The position numbers were made by a program, and so were the translations under genes. From Parastagonospora avenae f. sp. tritici 18332-5 (taxonomy: Eukaryota; Ascomycota; Dothideomycetes; Pleosporales; Phaeosphaeriaceae): DNA of 64,000 bases. The stretch lies in NCBI GenBank assembly GCA_022559985.1, contig JAFJTR010000002.1:124001-188000 (forward strand), read 5' to 3'. The notes under the pieces were generated by a model. The model was not told the DNA's origin. It worked only from the letters and a program-made list of their open reading frames with translations, and searched no databases. Every line of letters begins with the position of its first letter. The stretch's first letter is position 1. Below, in pieces: positions 54,446 to 64,000 of the stretch.

Positions 54446-56276
54446 ATGGCCTCCGCAAGCGGAATGCAGCCGCCTCCCCCGTTGGACCTAGATGTCCTTA
54501 TTCAGGTACTCCTTGCTGAACCTGCTGGCATGTCTTGGAGAATGCTGACAACGAGCAGAGCTTGCCTGCGTGCAAGCGCTGCAGAGACTGCAGGCGCGGA
54601 TGCGACACACTGCTACCCAAATGCCGGTAAGCCGTTGTGCTGTCTGCTACATACTGCGCCTCACTGACGCCAATAGACAATGCACGAAAGCGGGAGTAGA
54701 GTGCATGTTTTACGACCATGGAAGAAACGATTATCTGCCACGGACGTAAGAACATGTCTGGGTGTTCGTTGTTTACATGTATCTGATATGTCCTCAGTTA
54801 TATCGCGGAGCTAGTAGATCACGTGCGCAGACTTACACCGCGAGGGAATCCGTCGCCGGCAACATCGACCGAAACCCCCGAAGACAGTGCCGCTCTCATC
54901 CAACAGCTGAAGGTAGAATCTCATCCTGAGGATACACCCCTACATTATGATCATCACTTTGCCTATGCTGGTCACGACTACCGATACCTAGGCTCAGAAT
55001 CTTGTCTGCTGCGGTCACCAAGACTGCAACCGCGAAAAGTTCAAGCTCCACTGGTGCTTGATGACGATGACGATGATTGGCAATTGACATGGAAGAACAC
55101 TGCTGCGAAAGAATGGGAGCTAATTGGTTTGTATCTCGAAGTCATTCAGCCCGTGTATCCTATCCTGGAACTATCGCTGCCAGTGGGACGTTACATAGCA
55201 GAGGTGGTACCTGCAGACCTTACGCCCACGGAAATCTTCACATTGAACATGATTTACTCGGTGTCATGCTACGTCCTGCCGAACACTGGAAAGAAGAATG
55301 ATCTTCAGAATACATGGAATTCAAATGGTCGCCAGACTTATCATCAAGCCAACTCTCTCAAGTACCGCGCACTTGCGACCAAATACTACAATAAGGCCAT
55401 GGAACACCTGGAAGCAGCGACTATGGACCCAAGCATAGCAACACTTCGAGCAGTGCTTCTGCTTGCCATTCATAGTAGCTTTGACCCAAAATCCGGTAAT
55501 TCTGGTCAGCAAATAGCGCTAGCCGCTCGCCTGGCCTTCGATCTTGAAGCCAAAGCCGAATTGCAAGAGCTCCAACCAAAAGAAGTTGAGGTTCTGAGGA
55601 ATATGCATATGACAATCTTCAGTATGGAGAACCACATAGCTTCAACGTTGGACCGACCTGCGTTATTCCCTGAGCCAGTACGTCTTCATAAGGAACTACA
55701 AAGTATACAAGTGTTGACTTCATCCAGGCCTCAGAGATCACATTCGACATGAGCAAGCCGGCTGAATACATGTGCTCGCTCTTCAGGCTCCAGAATCGCT
55801 TCCGGAAAGGCGACTACGCTACCAAGCAGCAGATGAAGAAGATGCTGCCGCGGCTAGATGATCGCGCAGAACTTCTGCCCATTGTTCGCATTGCCCTGCA
55901 TATGACCCATCTCCTGCTCAACCCAGTATGGGGCAGCGCGTGGCATGTCTTGTAAGTATTCTCCACATGTCGAGTAGACCAAGCTAACGCAAACTTTAGA
56001 GAAGCTGTAGTCAGTCTCGGGGGTATACACGTATACGTGACGCCTCACTGGGTATATCGAGCCGGAACAGTCCTGATCCAGAACATGCCAGCCATCTTTG
56101 GCGGCAATTTGATCCAGCTCTATTCCAACGCACTACTTGTGCTTGAGCTTTCGTCCTGGAAGTGGCCCAGCTCTGCTACTCTGTCTGCTTCGCTTGTCGA
56201 TCTCATGACGGATATGAAGACTAAATATCAGCCTGATTGGTCTGGCACACTTCAACAGGGAGACGTAAGGATATGA
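54446..56276 (+). CDS. Zn2Cys6 fungal transcription factor (second of a pair)
   Basis: Six exons (54446-54505, 54559-54626, 54677-54745, 54798-55677, 55728-55951, 56000-56276) close to 525 aa. The zinc cluster is split by introns: exon 2 gives CKRCRDCRRGC and the sixth-spaced Cys, and exon 3 the closing CTKAGVEC, exactly fitting the Zn2Cys6 spacing. The fungal middle homology region lies in exon 4 (LEVIQPVYPILE, then ATLRAVLLLAIHSSF). A later exon has FDMSKPAEYMCSLFRL. The start MASASGMQPPPPLDL is Pro-rich. The exon-rich structure differs from its single-intron neighbour, so they are not a recent duplication. DNA target unknown. Confidence 0.85.
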
Positions 56277-56625
56277 TATTTCGGTTTCTGGCAAACGCAC
56301 GGCGCCATCTTACAGTTGTCCTAACGAATGGTTTAGGTCCAACTTTGACCAACAGTGATGTTGCGATGAGAGACGAATGCATCTGATGGCTATGAACTCT
56401 GTTTGATGCTGTCACAACGTCCAGGAGACGCTGGCGGTAGACCGAAGAGTACAACAACAAGCAGAATCCATCTCTCAGTTGGACATGCGAACACAGAATA
56501 TATGCCAACGGATATCTCAGCAAGCAAAGGCGTGGCACACGCTGTTTGCCTCAATCCACAAATAAAACCCTTCGGACCCGATCCATCCCCTTGCCGACAA
56601 CAGCCATCCAGATCTTCGACCCAAA
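56277..56625. other. Intergenic region
   Basis: 349 bp between two plus-strand genes; no gene seen. Confidence 0.5.
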
Positions 56626-57277
56626 ATGCCGCCCCGTGAAATCTTCTTCCTCAACGCCTGGTCCGGCCTAGTCATAACCCGCCTATCCGCCCTCTTCCCG
56701 TCCCTCTCTAGCGCACGGCACCATCACGAGCTCTCATACGACAAACTCCTCGACCGGCTCCAAAACTTTGTTCGCACGACGAAAAGCCCCTACAAATACC
56801 GCGTCGAGACAGATGAACATGTCTATGAACAGAAAGTCTTATCCTTCGATCTACCCAAGGGAGACAAGGCATATGTGTTGAAATCGCGAGTCTGGCAGAT
56901 TCCGCCCGATGGGCAGCGCCCGCTTCTACACTTGACGTTTCATCATGATTGGCCGGGTGTGTTGGTTGCTGCGGCGGTGGAGGCGTATGTGGCCACGGAT
57001 GTTGCACGGGATGGACAGATGGGGTTTGTGAGTGTGGAGCATGATGAAGAGGGCTTGCCAAAGTGGACGATTGAAAAGGAGGGGTGGGCAGTATGTTAAT
57101 GTGGAGGTCATTGCTAGATATTTACCTGGAGGACTGAGCATAGTGATGGGCTGGGAACTGTTGAGGACATGCAAGGATCAGGGACACGTACTCAGTTTGA
57201 TGGGGTCCGGTGGCGACGAAACCGCAGCGATTGAAGCTGTGACACATTTACAAAAAGCATCGATGACCTTACAGTAA
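56626..57277 (+). CDS. Protein of unknown function with one candidate intron
   Basis: The frame from MPPREIFFLNAWSGLVITRL reads 134 codons to a perfect donor (GTGAGT, 57028). A 64-nt intron ending GGGCAG (57091) joins to a second open segment beginning YVNVEVIARYLPGG, giving 195 aa with a stop at 57277. Without splicing the frame ends at 57099. I do not recognise the fold. The sequence is compact and mixed alpha/beta in composition, with HLTFHHDWPGVLVAAAVEA near residue 105. No signal peptide. The gene sits between a transcription factor and a NUDIX hydrolase on the other strand. Confidence 0.6.
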
Positions 57278-57350
57278 TCGACATATACAATTAAGATCTG
57301 GGTATCTAATCCGCAGGCTTCTGCATCCCCTAGTCTACATCCTGCCATCT

Positions 57351-58374
57351 TCACTCTAAATCCTCCGGCTCCTCTTCCACCTCCATCGGCATCTCAGGAA
57401 TCTTCCCTTCCCCCTTAAGTCCCTGATACGACGCCAACGCCACAAGCGCCTTCCCATCCCTCCCGCCTTCTCTCCACGCCTTATCCAACGGCACAAGCTT
57501 CAACGTGATCTTCTCACCTTCATCTCTCAAGCCCGTCGCCTTCCCCTTCAACCACTCCATGTGCTTCCTCGACAGTCGTTTCTGGCACAGAAATAACGGA
57601 ATGAACTCATCACATGCACCTGGGCTGGGATACATCGCCGTCTCGATATTTTCTTGCGTGTCTGTGTCCGTGAGAGAGAGCTCGGACATGTTGATCAAAT
57701 CATCTTCCTTGACGATGAGTTTCGCTTCTTCAGCGATTTCATTCGCAGCCGTGCCCGCGAAGGTATTCCCATCGAGCATGCCGGCTGGGATTTCAGCGAA
57801 GGCGAGAGATCCTGCTGCGATGCGTGGCTGGATTGTTAGGATGACGTGTTTCTCATCGTCGCCTGTTGCGTCCGAGGGTTGGACGATGATCTGATATACA
57901 TCAGCTCAATCTATCGTAATGAGTGTCTGGATAATGAATACTCACCAAAATCCCCACACTCCCACCCCTCAAAAATACCGCTCCGGGCAACCAATCACTC
58001 TTCTCCTTCTCCTCCCCCTCATGCATATACTTTTCTGTCGTAATCTCCGCCTGCAACTTTATAAAGCCCAGCTTATCTTCCTTGCCCGGTTTATTGCGCC
58101 AGAACCAGTCTACAGCCTGGATATCCAAGCTACGCAGCTTGTACGGGTGCTTGTGGAAGGGGTGGACTGGGTCATTTTGTCGGTCGAGGTTGGCGTACAG
58201 GCGGATGAGCCAGTTGTGCAGGGCAGGGAAGGTGAATGCGGGCCTTTGTCCGGAGAGAGAGATGGGTAGTAGAGAGTTGAAATCTAGGGTTGAGAGATTT
58301 GAGGGGAGGGAAAATTTGACTGGGGGGCTGAGGCGGCGGTCGTGGACTTGGAAGAGGCTCCCTTGAGAGGACAT
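57351..58374 (-). CDS. NUDIX hydrolase, ADP-sugar pyrophosphatase-like
   Basis: Exons 58374-57946 and 57890-57351 close to 322 aa over a 55-nt intron (GTGAGT...ATCAG). NUDIX enzymes cleave nucleoside diphosphates linked to another moiety. Here the N-terminal beta-domain is followed by VILTIQPRIA and EIPAGMLD, then the NUDIX helix read as ANEIAEEAKL. Compared with the consensus (GX5EX7REUXEEXGU), the EE pair is kept. The Arg is replaced by Asn, the X5-following Glu is not obvious, and the Gly before the last hydrophobic is Lys. The layout matches ADP-ribose/ADP-glucose pyrophosphatases of the NUDX14 type, in which PAGMLD is typical. Catalysis is plausible but the box is divergent. Confidence 0.75.
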
Positions 58375-58822
58375 GGTGATGGTTTGACTTTGCAGCTGGA
58401 CGATGAAGGAAGATGGTCTGACTTTGTTGGTGGTCGAGGAAGGAGGTTTTCAGTTCCTACTGGAGCATGAAACAAGATGTTGTTTTAGTTATAATGACAT
58501 AGTGCGAACTACATGCCCCATTGCAGCCTCTTGGGGCTGTGTAATTCCTAATGACTCAAGCATCTGATTGGTCACTACCCTGTGAGTGGTGAAAAGAAGG
58601 AGCTACGGGCGCGCCCCGCCCAACGCGCTTTCCGTAACGGCACGCCCCACCTGCCTCGCGCTAGCGTGCTTCGCGACCGACTTCCGCCACTGGTTCACGA
58701 CGAGCTGCTTCACCCGTTGATAGTTCAGACTTCACTCAATCAAACATATTCGAAAAGTGCTCTTCACACGTCTAGTGACCGTTCTTCGCTGTCCATACAA
58801 ATACCCCCAAGCGACCACGATC
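58375..58822. promoter_or_regulatory. Divergent intergenic region NUDIX / RING gene
   Basis: 448 bp between divergent starts; no element identified. Confidence 0.4.
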
Positions 58823-60708
58823 ATGGGCACGCTCACGGCGGATTGTCCGCGGCTTGACGATCATTGTCCCCACAAGCTCGCGACATCGTGCCGACTCACC
58901 TCCACGCCCAATTGCTGTGCATGTGCGGATGAACGGGCTCACTCACGGACATACAGGGTGTACATTGATGGTATTGGCTTCGTCCAGAGGGGCACACGCT
59001 GGCAAGGCTACTGCTGGTTCTGCAAAGGTATGTTGCTGCCAATTACTCCTCTACTGCAGTGGCAATACCGATAGTTCTATTAGAGTTCTGGACAAATCGC
59101 CTCGCTGCCACAGACCCTCCACTCGAGCTAGCACAAACGCGCGTACCAGAAATACCTGACCAGACCGAATTTCTGGAGAGATGGTTCGAGTTCCACCAGG
59201 GCTATCGTGTCGCGAAGCTGCAAGATGGCACTGAGCAGCACATGCCAGTGATAGGCGAGCCGTTCAAGGAGGTCAGCCCGGGATTCCTGCCACGGACGCT
59301 AGATCAACTCAGACAGGGTGTGCAGAACGATGCTAGGAGACCAGAGAACAGGCTGAGGAGGAGGCGCTTGACGGAGGAGGAAGAGCGGCTGGAGGAGCCT
59401 CAACAGAGTCTTGACTCAGCGTTGGATAGTTTGCTTGCAGAAGTGGAGGACGAGGAGACTCCAAGAGCCTCGCAAGAGACTGCGCCACTGTCTGATGAGG
59501 CTCAACAGCCAGAGCTATTGACGCCAGAGTCACTACCGGATCTCGTACCCGCAGAGCAGCCTATAACCGAAGAGGCGTCAACGCCTGCAAATCGACCACG
59601 ACCCTTGAACCGAGGTGAAGCCAGACTGCAGCGCGCCCGAGAACGTTTCGCCCGCGTCTTCGGTACACAGGAAGACATACAACAAGACGACTACCAATCG
59701 CCGCTCTCGCTCCTGTACAACAGAGCAGAGAACCGTTATCACCAAGCTGAAGAAAGGCGAGCAACGAATACGACTGCGCCACCGCCACTTGATGGGCTCT
59801 CCGCCCGCGAACGACGCGAGATCGAAGAACAGTTGCTCTGGGGAGTCATGCGCGAATCCGCATTGGAAGGAGGCGCAGAAGACAATGTGTGGAGCTATGC
59901 CCCGCGAAGATTGCAGCCGAGCGAGGGAACGCGGTCTGTCAGGTCACAGGCGATGCGAGACTACAGGATGCGACAGGCACAAGGGTACAACAGACTGCCA
60001 GTGCGACCATCAACTGGCGCGGGGCACGATCGGGACTTGACGTCCGCTCCGTCTTCTTCTAGTACACCTGCGACGTCCGGGCCCAGCCAGTCGGGCATAC
60101 CCGCTACTTCGTCACCGATTCTGACCACCGCGGCGGAAACAAGTCCAGCAGGCATGGCCATGCTCCTCAGACACCAGGCCAGATATGAGGCCATGCTTGC
60201 TGAAAGAATGGCCGAGTTTGAACGCGCTCAGCCTGAAGTAGGGTCAACCGCTTTTACACCTGGCCCGACAAGCGACAGTGCAGGGCCCAACACCGAAGCC
60301 TCGGGCGATGATGCGAACGGCAGTGGCATGTCCCAGATCCAAACCTCGATCCAACAAATCACTTCCGAGCTCCACCGTCTACGATTAGCTTCAGAAGCTA
60401 TAACATCTGCCCGGCACTCGATGCACTCACACTTCCAGCCCCCGCCCGAGCGACCCCCACAGACGCTCGACAACCAGCCCGGTCGTCCAGATGCCATGAG
60501 CGAAGAGGAGATGACCAAGAAGCTTGAGTGTCAGGTCTGCTACCAACAATTAGCTGATGTCGCTTTGTTGCCCTGTGGTCACATGGTCATGTGTCAGTGG
60601 TGCGCCGACGTGGTGATTCCTGTCAAACATAGCCATTTGCCGATTCGGCCGAGTAAGTGTCCTATGTGTAGGAAGGCGGTTAAGCAGAGGTTTAGGATTC
60701 ATATGTGA
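58823..60708 (+). CDS. RING-finger protein, candidate E3 ubiquitin ligase
   Basis: Exon 1 (58823-59027) and exon 2 (59084-60708) close to 609 aa. The join gives WFCKEFWTNRL. The N-terminus has a Cys-rich block (CPHKLATSC, NCCACADERAH, GYCWFCKE) that may bind zinc. A long, charged and Pro/Thr-rich central part is probably disordered, with Arg-rich helices (ARLQRARERFARVFG). The C3HC4 RING lies at about residues 550-600: CQVCYQQL, LLPCGHMVMCQWC and CPMCRKAV. C-terminal RING proteins of this shape act as E3 ligases in many eukaryotes. Substrate and location are unknown. Confidence 0.8.
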
Positions 60709-60787
60709 GGTGAGGACTGGGGGATAGAGCGTGTATAATGATAATGAATGTACGAATTTGATCATGATTTCACATCAAGCCCTACAC

Positions 60788-63195
60788 TCAAGGCGTGCTA
60801 TGGTCCCGGATCATCTTGGCGTGTAGCAGTGTCTCGCCCTCCCAAATCGACGGGTCGTGAGTATCGAATATCTCCATTCCAATTGCACTATCTCTAAAGT
60901 CACACAGACCATCGAACAGGTCCGGAAAGGGTTCGCCATGTAAATCCACAACGGACGGCAGATGCTCCCCAGACAAGGCGCCGATATGAAAAGCCTCCTC
61001 GACGTCTGCCATTTCCCTTAGCTGGTCCTGCTTGTCTTCCTGAGCGCCTCGCAAGATCTGTTCGAGGAGTTCGTGGACTTCACTGGCCGTGGGCCGCAAA
61101 GAACGATCGAAGACAAGCAGGCGATGCTCGATGAGATCGAGGATAGGAGCCGTAATCGTATCACCTGGCCGAATGCAGTTCCTGAGATGATTGTGCCACT
61201 CGAAGACAGCTGGAAGCACTTTCTCGCCACCATGGAATGCGGCGCTGTTGATACCACGAGCCAGATCTATCGCACATTGCCGCTGCTTTTCGTAGCGCTG
61301 TCCGCCTTGGAAGCCGGTGGTCAGCCAAGTCGCTGCAAGCGAAAGGAGGCAACCGAACGACCAGATGTCTGTGATTTGTAAAGCGGGAATAGAACCGGTA
61401 ACTGTCATGCTATTGTCTAGTTCGGGTGCGCCTGGTGTGAAGTCAGCGTGTGCATCTGTGAGGGCTTTTTGTGTTACCTACAGTAGGCGGGTGCGCCACC
61501 GCTGGCTTGCCATGTCGAACTTCCAGCTGTCTTCATCTCTTCGATTCGGCTCAATCCGAAGTCTGCAAGTACCCACTTGTGGTGGTATACTAGTATGTTA
61601 TCTGGTTTGAGGTCGCCATGACGGCCGAACAGTTTTCCGTTATCAGAATGTATAGACTTCAGAGAGGCAGCAATTTCTGAGTACTGTGAGTAGGTATCGG
61701 CAATACCACTGAAGGTAGCTGGAGGTGCAGAGCTAGCCCAATGTTGCCAGAGATTGTCTTGCGCATGTTCCAAGAGAAGATTATATGTCAATTGGCCCTC
61801 GGCATCATAATCTTCAAACGTGCCGTAGCATTTGATCACAGCAGGACTTGCATCAAGTTGTTGCAGCCGAGCGAACATTCTGGCCTCTTGATCGAAGTAA
61901 TGACGGGCCGACGCCTGTATGGTTTTCACTGCGAAGATGCTGGTCCCCACGGACGGACTGAAGGTCGGATCATGGGCGATCCGTACTTTTCGTACCAAGC
62001 TGGTAGCGCCTTGATGACTCGTGGCCTCTAGCCATCTAACAGTTAGAGATCGAGATTCCGATGAGCCCATGTCCAGGTTCACACTCCCTTCCAGAGGACG
62101 CAGAATTACTGTGGAGAGAATGTTGGAATCTGACATAGGCGGAAGGGAGGCTTCACTAGTGACGAGACTTGTGGTCGAGGCTATGCCGTCACCTCGATGG
62201 TTGCCCCTTCGACTTCCAGAATGGTGTTTAGCGATGTGGTGACTACGGTCTTCTTGACTCCAGAATTGATGTTGACAGATTCCGCAATTCTTCGGATACA
62301 AAGTTTGAATCGTTTGTACCGTGCAAAGATTAAGGTCTAGTTGGCCCGAATGGTATTTGCTACTATGAGCGCGGATTTTGTCCAGCCTAATGAAGAGGTC
62401 CTTGCTGGAGATGTCTCTGAAATCTATGCACAGATAGCATATCCAGTATGTTTGAGGGTAAACAGTCTCTTCATGTCGGTTTCGATTGCAAGTGGATCTG
62501 AAGACCCGGCTACAGCCCAGGGTGCATGGAACATCTCCCCTCTGTGAAGCAGTGGTCCTGTCAAAGATTCCACAGCCCCTCCTCTTTCTTACATGGATGT
62601 CTTTCGTGATGTGATCCTTTAACCAAACTTGCTCAAGGTCCAGGGCTGCCGGTTTGAGAGGAGGGTAGGATGAAGAACTATACTGATTCGCTGTAGATGG
62701 CTCGCCGACAGTAGAATAGTGAACAGTTCCGAAATTGCTGTCACTGTCGAAATTACCATACGGACTGTAATTTTCATGGCCGCCTAAGTTCTGAGTAATG
62801 GCGCCTTGGCCGGTGACATCGATCGTCGATAGGGAGCAGTTCGATTCCGTGATCTGCGTAGTCTCAGACTCCAAAGACCAGCTTGAGAATGTCGGTGTTT
62901 GGGAAAAGATGGCTCGGCCTTTACCCTTGAGATCATTGACCGGAAGGAAGGCATCTCGATCAGGACCACTGGAAGCTTCCCGTATACTTGCAGCTTGCCC
63001 ATCATTATCTTCAGCTCGTATCAGCTCGAGCCACGTTTGAACAACGTCCAAAGAGACGTTTAAGACAGCGGAGAAACCGACCAGATCCTAACTACTGGCG
63101 GCACGACCTGTATTAATGGCCCATATGCGTAGAAACTCGACCTTCCAGCTTTGGATGCGGCCACTTGTAGTACTCTGACGCGAAGAAATGTCCAT
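60788..63195 (-). CDS. C2H2 zinc-finger / protein kinase fusion
   Basis: Exons 63195-63142 (first exon uncertain, weak GTCGAG donor), 63087-61482 and 61431-60788 close to about 767 aa. An N-terminal helical segment (VLNVSLDVVQTWLELIRAED) precedes a Ser-rich linker. Zinc-finger-like units follow (CTLGCSRVFRSTCNRNRHEE and CGICQHQFWSQEDRSHHIAK). The kinase domain has FAVKTIQ with the ATP-binding Lys, HGDLKPDN as the catalytic loop, DFGLS, and an APE motif completed across intron 2 (GAPAYCAPELD). Gly replaces the Arg of HRD, so this is a non-RD kinase, as in many fungal lineage-expanded kinases. Substrate unknown. The frame is open upstream of 63087 only as far as a TAG, which supports an acceptor there. 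Confidence 0.75.
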
Positions 63196-63724
63196 CGGGT
63201 GCCGTAACGCTGATCCTGGCGTAGAGCAAATGCGATGCGATGGTGAGAAGATACAATAAAGGAGAAAGCCATTCTTGCACTCATTTGGTCGCTTCGAAGC
63301 CCGTATATGACTGTGCTGGATGAAGGGGCAATCGGTGGGACGAAGGCGACACCACAGAGTCCTCTTCGCCCTCAGCCACGCCCGCATCACCCTCGCTTGT
63401 CGACCAATGCATCCCTTGTCACGCCCGACTCAGAGTAGCCATTCCCTTTCTACGAATATTGCACACAATGTTTGGAGGTCCCGTAATCAGTCAATCTCGT
63501 TCGCGAAGCGACCGTGACTTTTAAATGTTCAAGCGGTGATGCCGGCAATTCGCCTCTTCGCGCGAGCTGCACAAGTTACAGACACTCCTCAGCCTTCCGC
63601 GGCGATCTCATCGAATCGAAGACCTTTCGCAAATAATATTTGGATGCCTCTTTGAGTCTCGCTACGTCTAATGAACCCTTTTTGCTTCTCATGAGGCCCT
63701 TGGAGCCAAAGCAGATGAAGCATA
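63196..63724. other. No gene recognised
   Basis: About 530 bp between the kinase start and the edge fragment; frames are short and motif-free. Confidence 0.5.
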
Positions 63725-64000
63725 TTAGGGAGTCATCTCACATGAAACTTGCCAGATGATTATAGACGAACACTTCTCGTTGAGTACAATCCTGCCAACC
63801 TCGATGGCACTGAAAGAAGACATCTGCTGCCCTGGCTCACAGAAAGTGAGATGTCCACGTCCAAGTATGTCGGCTTTGCAGACTCTGAAAGCTCGTGTCG
63901 TTTTCATTCGTGTTCTCTGTAGCCATTCACCATGTCGGGCGAGCAAATTTCCGTTGTGTGATAGTGAATGTATTAAACCTGAGAGATTGAAATTGTACCT
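63725..64000 (-). pseudogene. Degraded kinase-like fragment at the window edge
   Basis: The minus-strand frame runs off the right edge and stops at 63725. It contains IHSLSHNGNLLARHGE, similar in position and sound to IHSDNGKLFGRHGD of the neighbouring kinase's catalytic loop. The Lys/Asn positions that should follow are not recognisable in this frame, and a better match might continue in another frame. No DFG is found. It may be part of a diverged paralogue or a remnant; the rest lies outside the window. Low confidence. Confidence 0.3.

Noticed and set aside
56626..57277. Frameshifted pseudogene
   Set aside because: A GTGAGT...GGCAG intron of 64 nt joins both halves in frame, so no frameshift is needed.
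1..64000. CRISPR arrays, insertion sequences, bacterial operons
   Set aside because: Gene structure is plainly eukaryotic, and no regularly spaced repeats or transposase-like frames were seen.

Overview
The window is nuclear DNA of a filamentous ascomycete, most likely a dothideomycete of the Pleosporales type. That placement is inferred from gene content and gene style, not from a database match. Genes sit on both strands without operons. Introns are mostly 45-80 nt with GT(A/G)(A/T)G donors and CTAAC/CTGAC-like branch sites. The gene set is ascomycete: ECL1-like factor, ATX2-type ZIP, TAH18, CBP3, Zn2Cys6 regulators and UstYa-like proteins. For most genes I give exon boundaries, checked by frame closure and family motifs.

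Left part (about 2.4-16.2 kb): an accessory region in which almost every recognisable gene is broken. It holds a terpene cyclase and a P450 in divergent orientation (both damaged), a RING-finger gene with two indels, the C-terminal end of an amino-acid permease, a frameshifted UstYa-like gene, a GNAT acetyltransferase and a prolyl-4-hydroxylase-like oxygenase each with one in-frame stop, one intact UstYa-like gene, and an alpha/beta hydrolase with many lesions. An intron-containing tRNA gene lies at about 6.4 kb. The region reads as the remains of one or more secondary-metabolite loci.

Middle part (about 17-51 kb): mostly intact core genes. They are an ECL1-like zinc protein, the eEF2 lysine methyltransferase EFM3 head-to-head with ribosomal protein eS24, SWR1 subunit VPS72/SWC2, an RRM-PUF RNA-binding protein (JSN1/PUF2 type), GAR transformylase ADE8, an F-box-like gene, a ZIP metal transporter, histone acetyltransferase HAT1, diflavin reductase TAH18, a two-RRM protein, an arrestin-like protein, the cytochrome bc1 assembly chaperone CBP3 and the mRNA guanylyltransferase CEG1. 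Chromatin, translation, mRNA capping and organelle assembly are the main themes.

Right part (about 49-64 kb): an acyl-CoA:6-APA acyltransferase-like Ntn hydrolase diverges from a polysaccharide deacetylase. A head-to-head pair of Zn2Cys6 transcription factors follows, a possible small regulated locus. Then come an unknown gene, a NUDIX hydrolase, a RING E3 candidate, a C2H2 zinc-finger/protein-kinase fusion and a degraded kinase-like fragment at the right edge.
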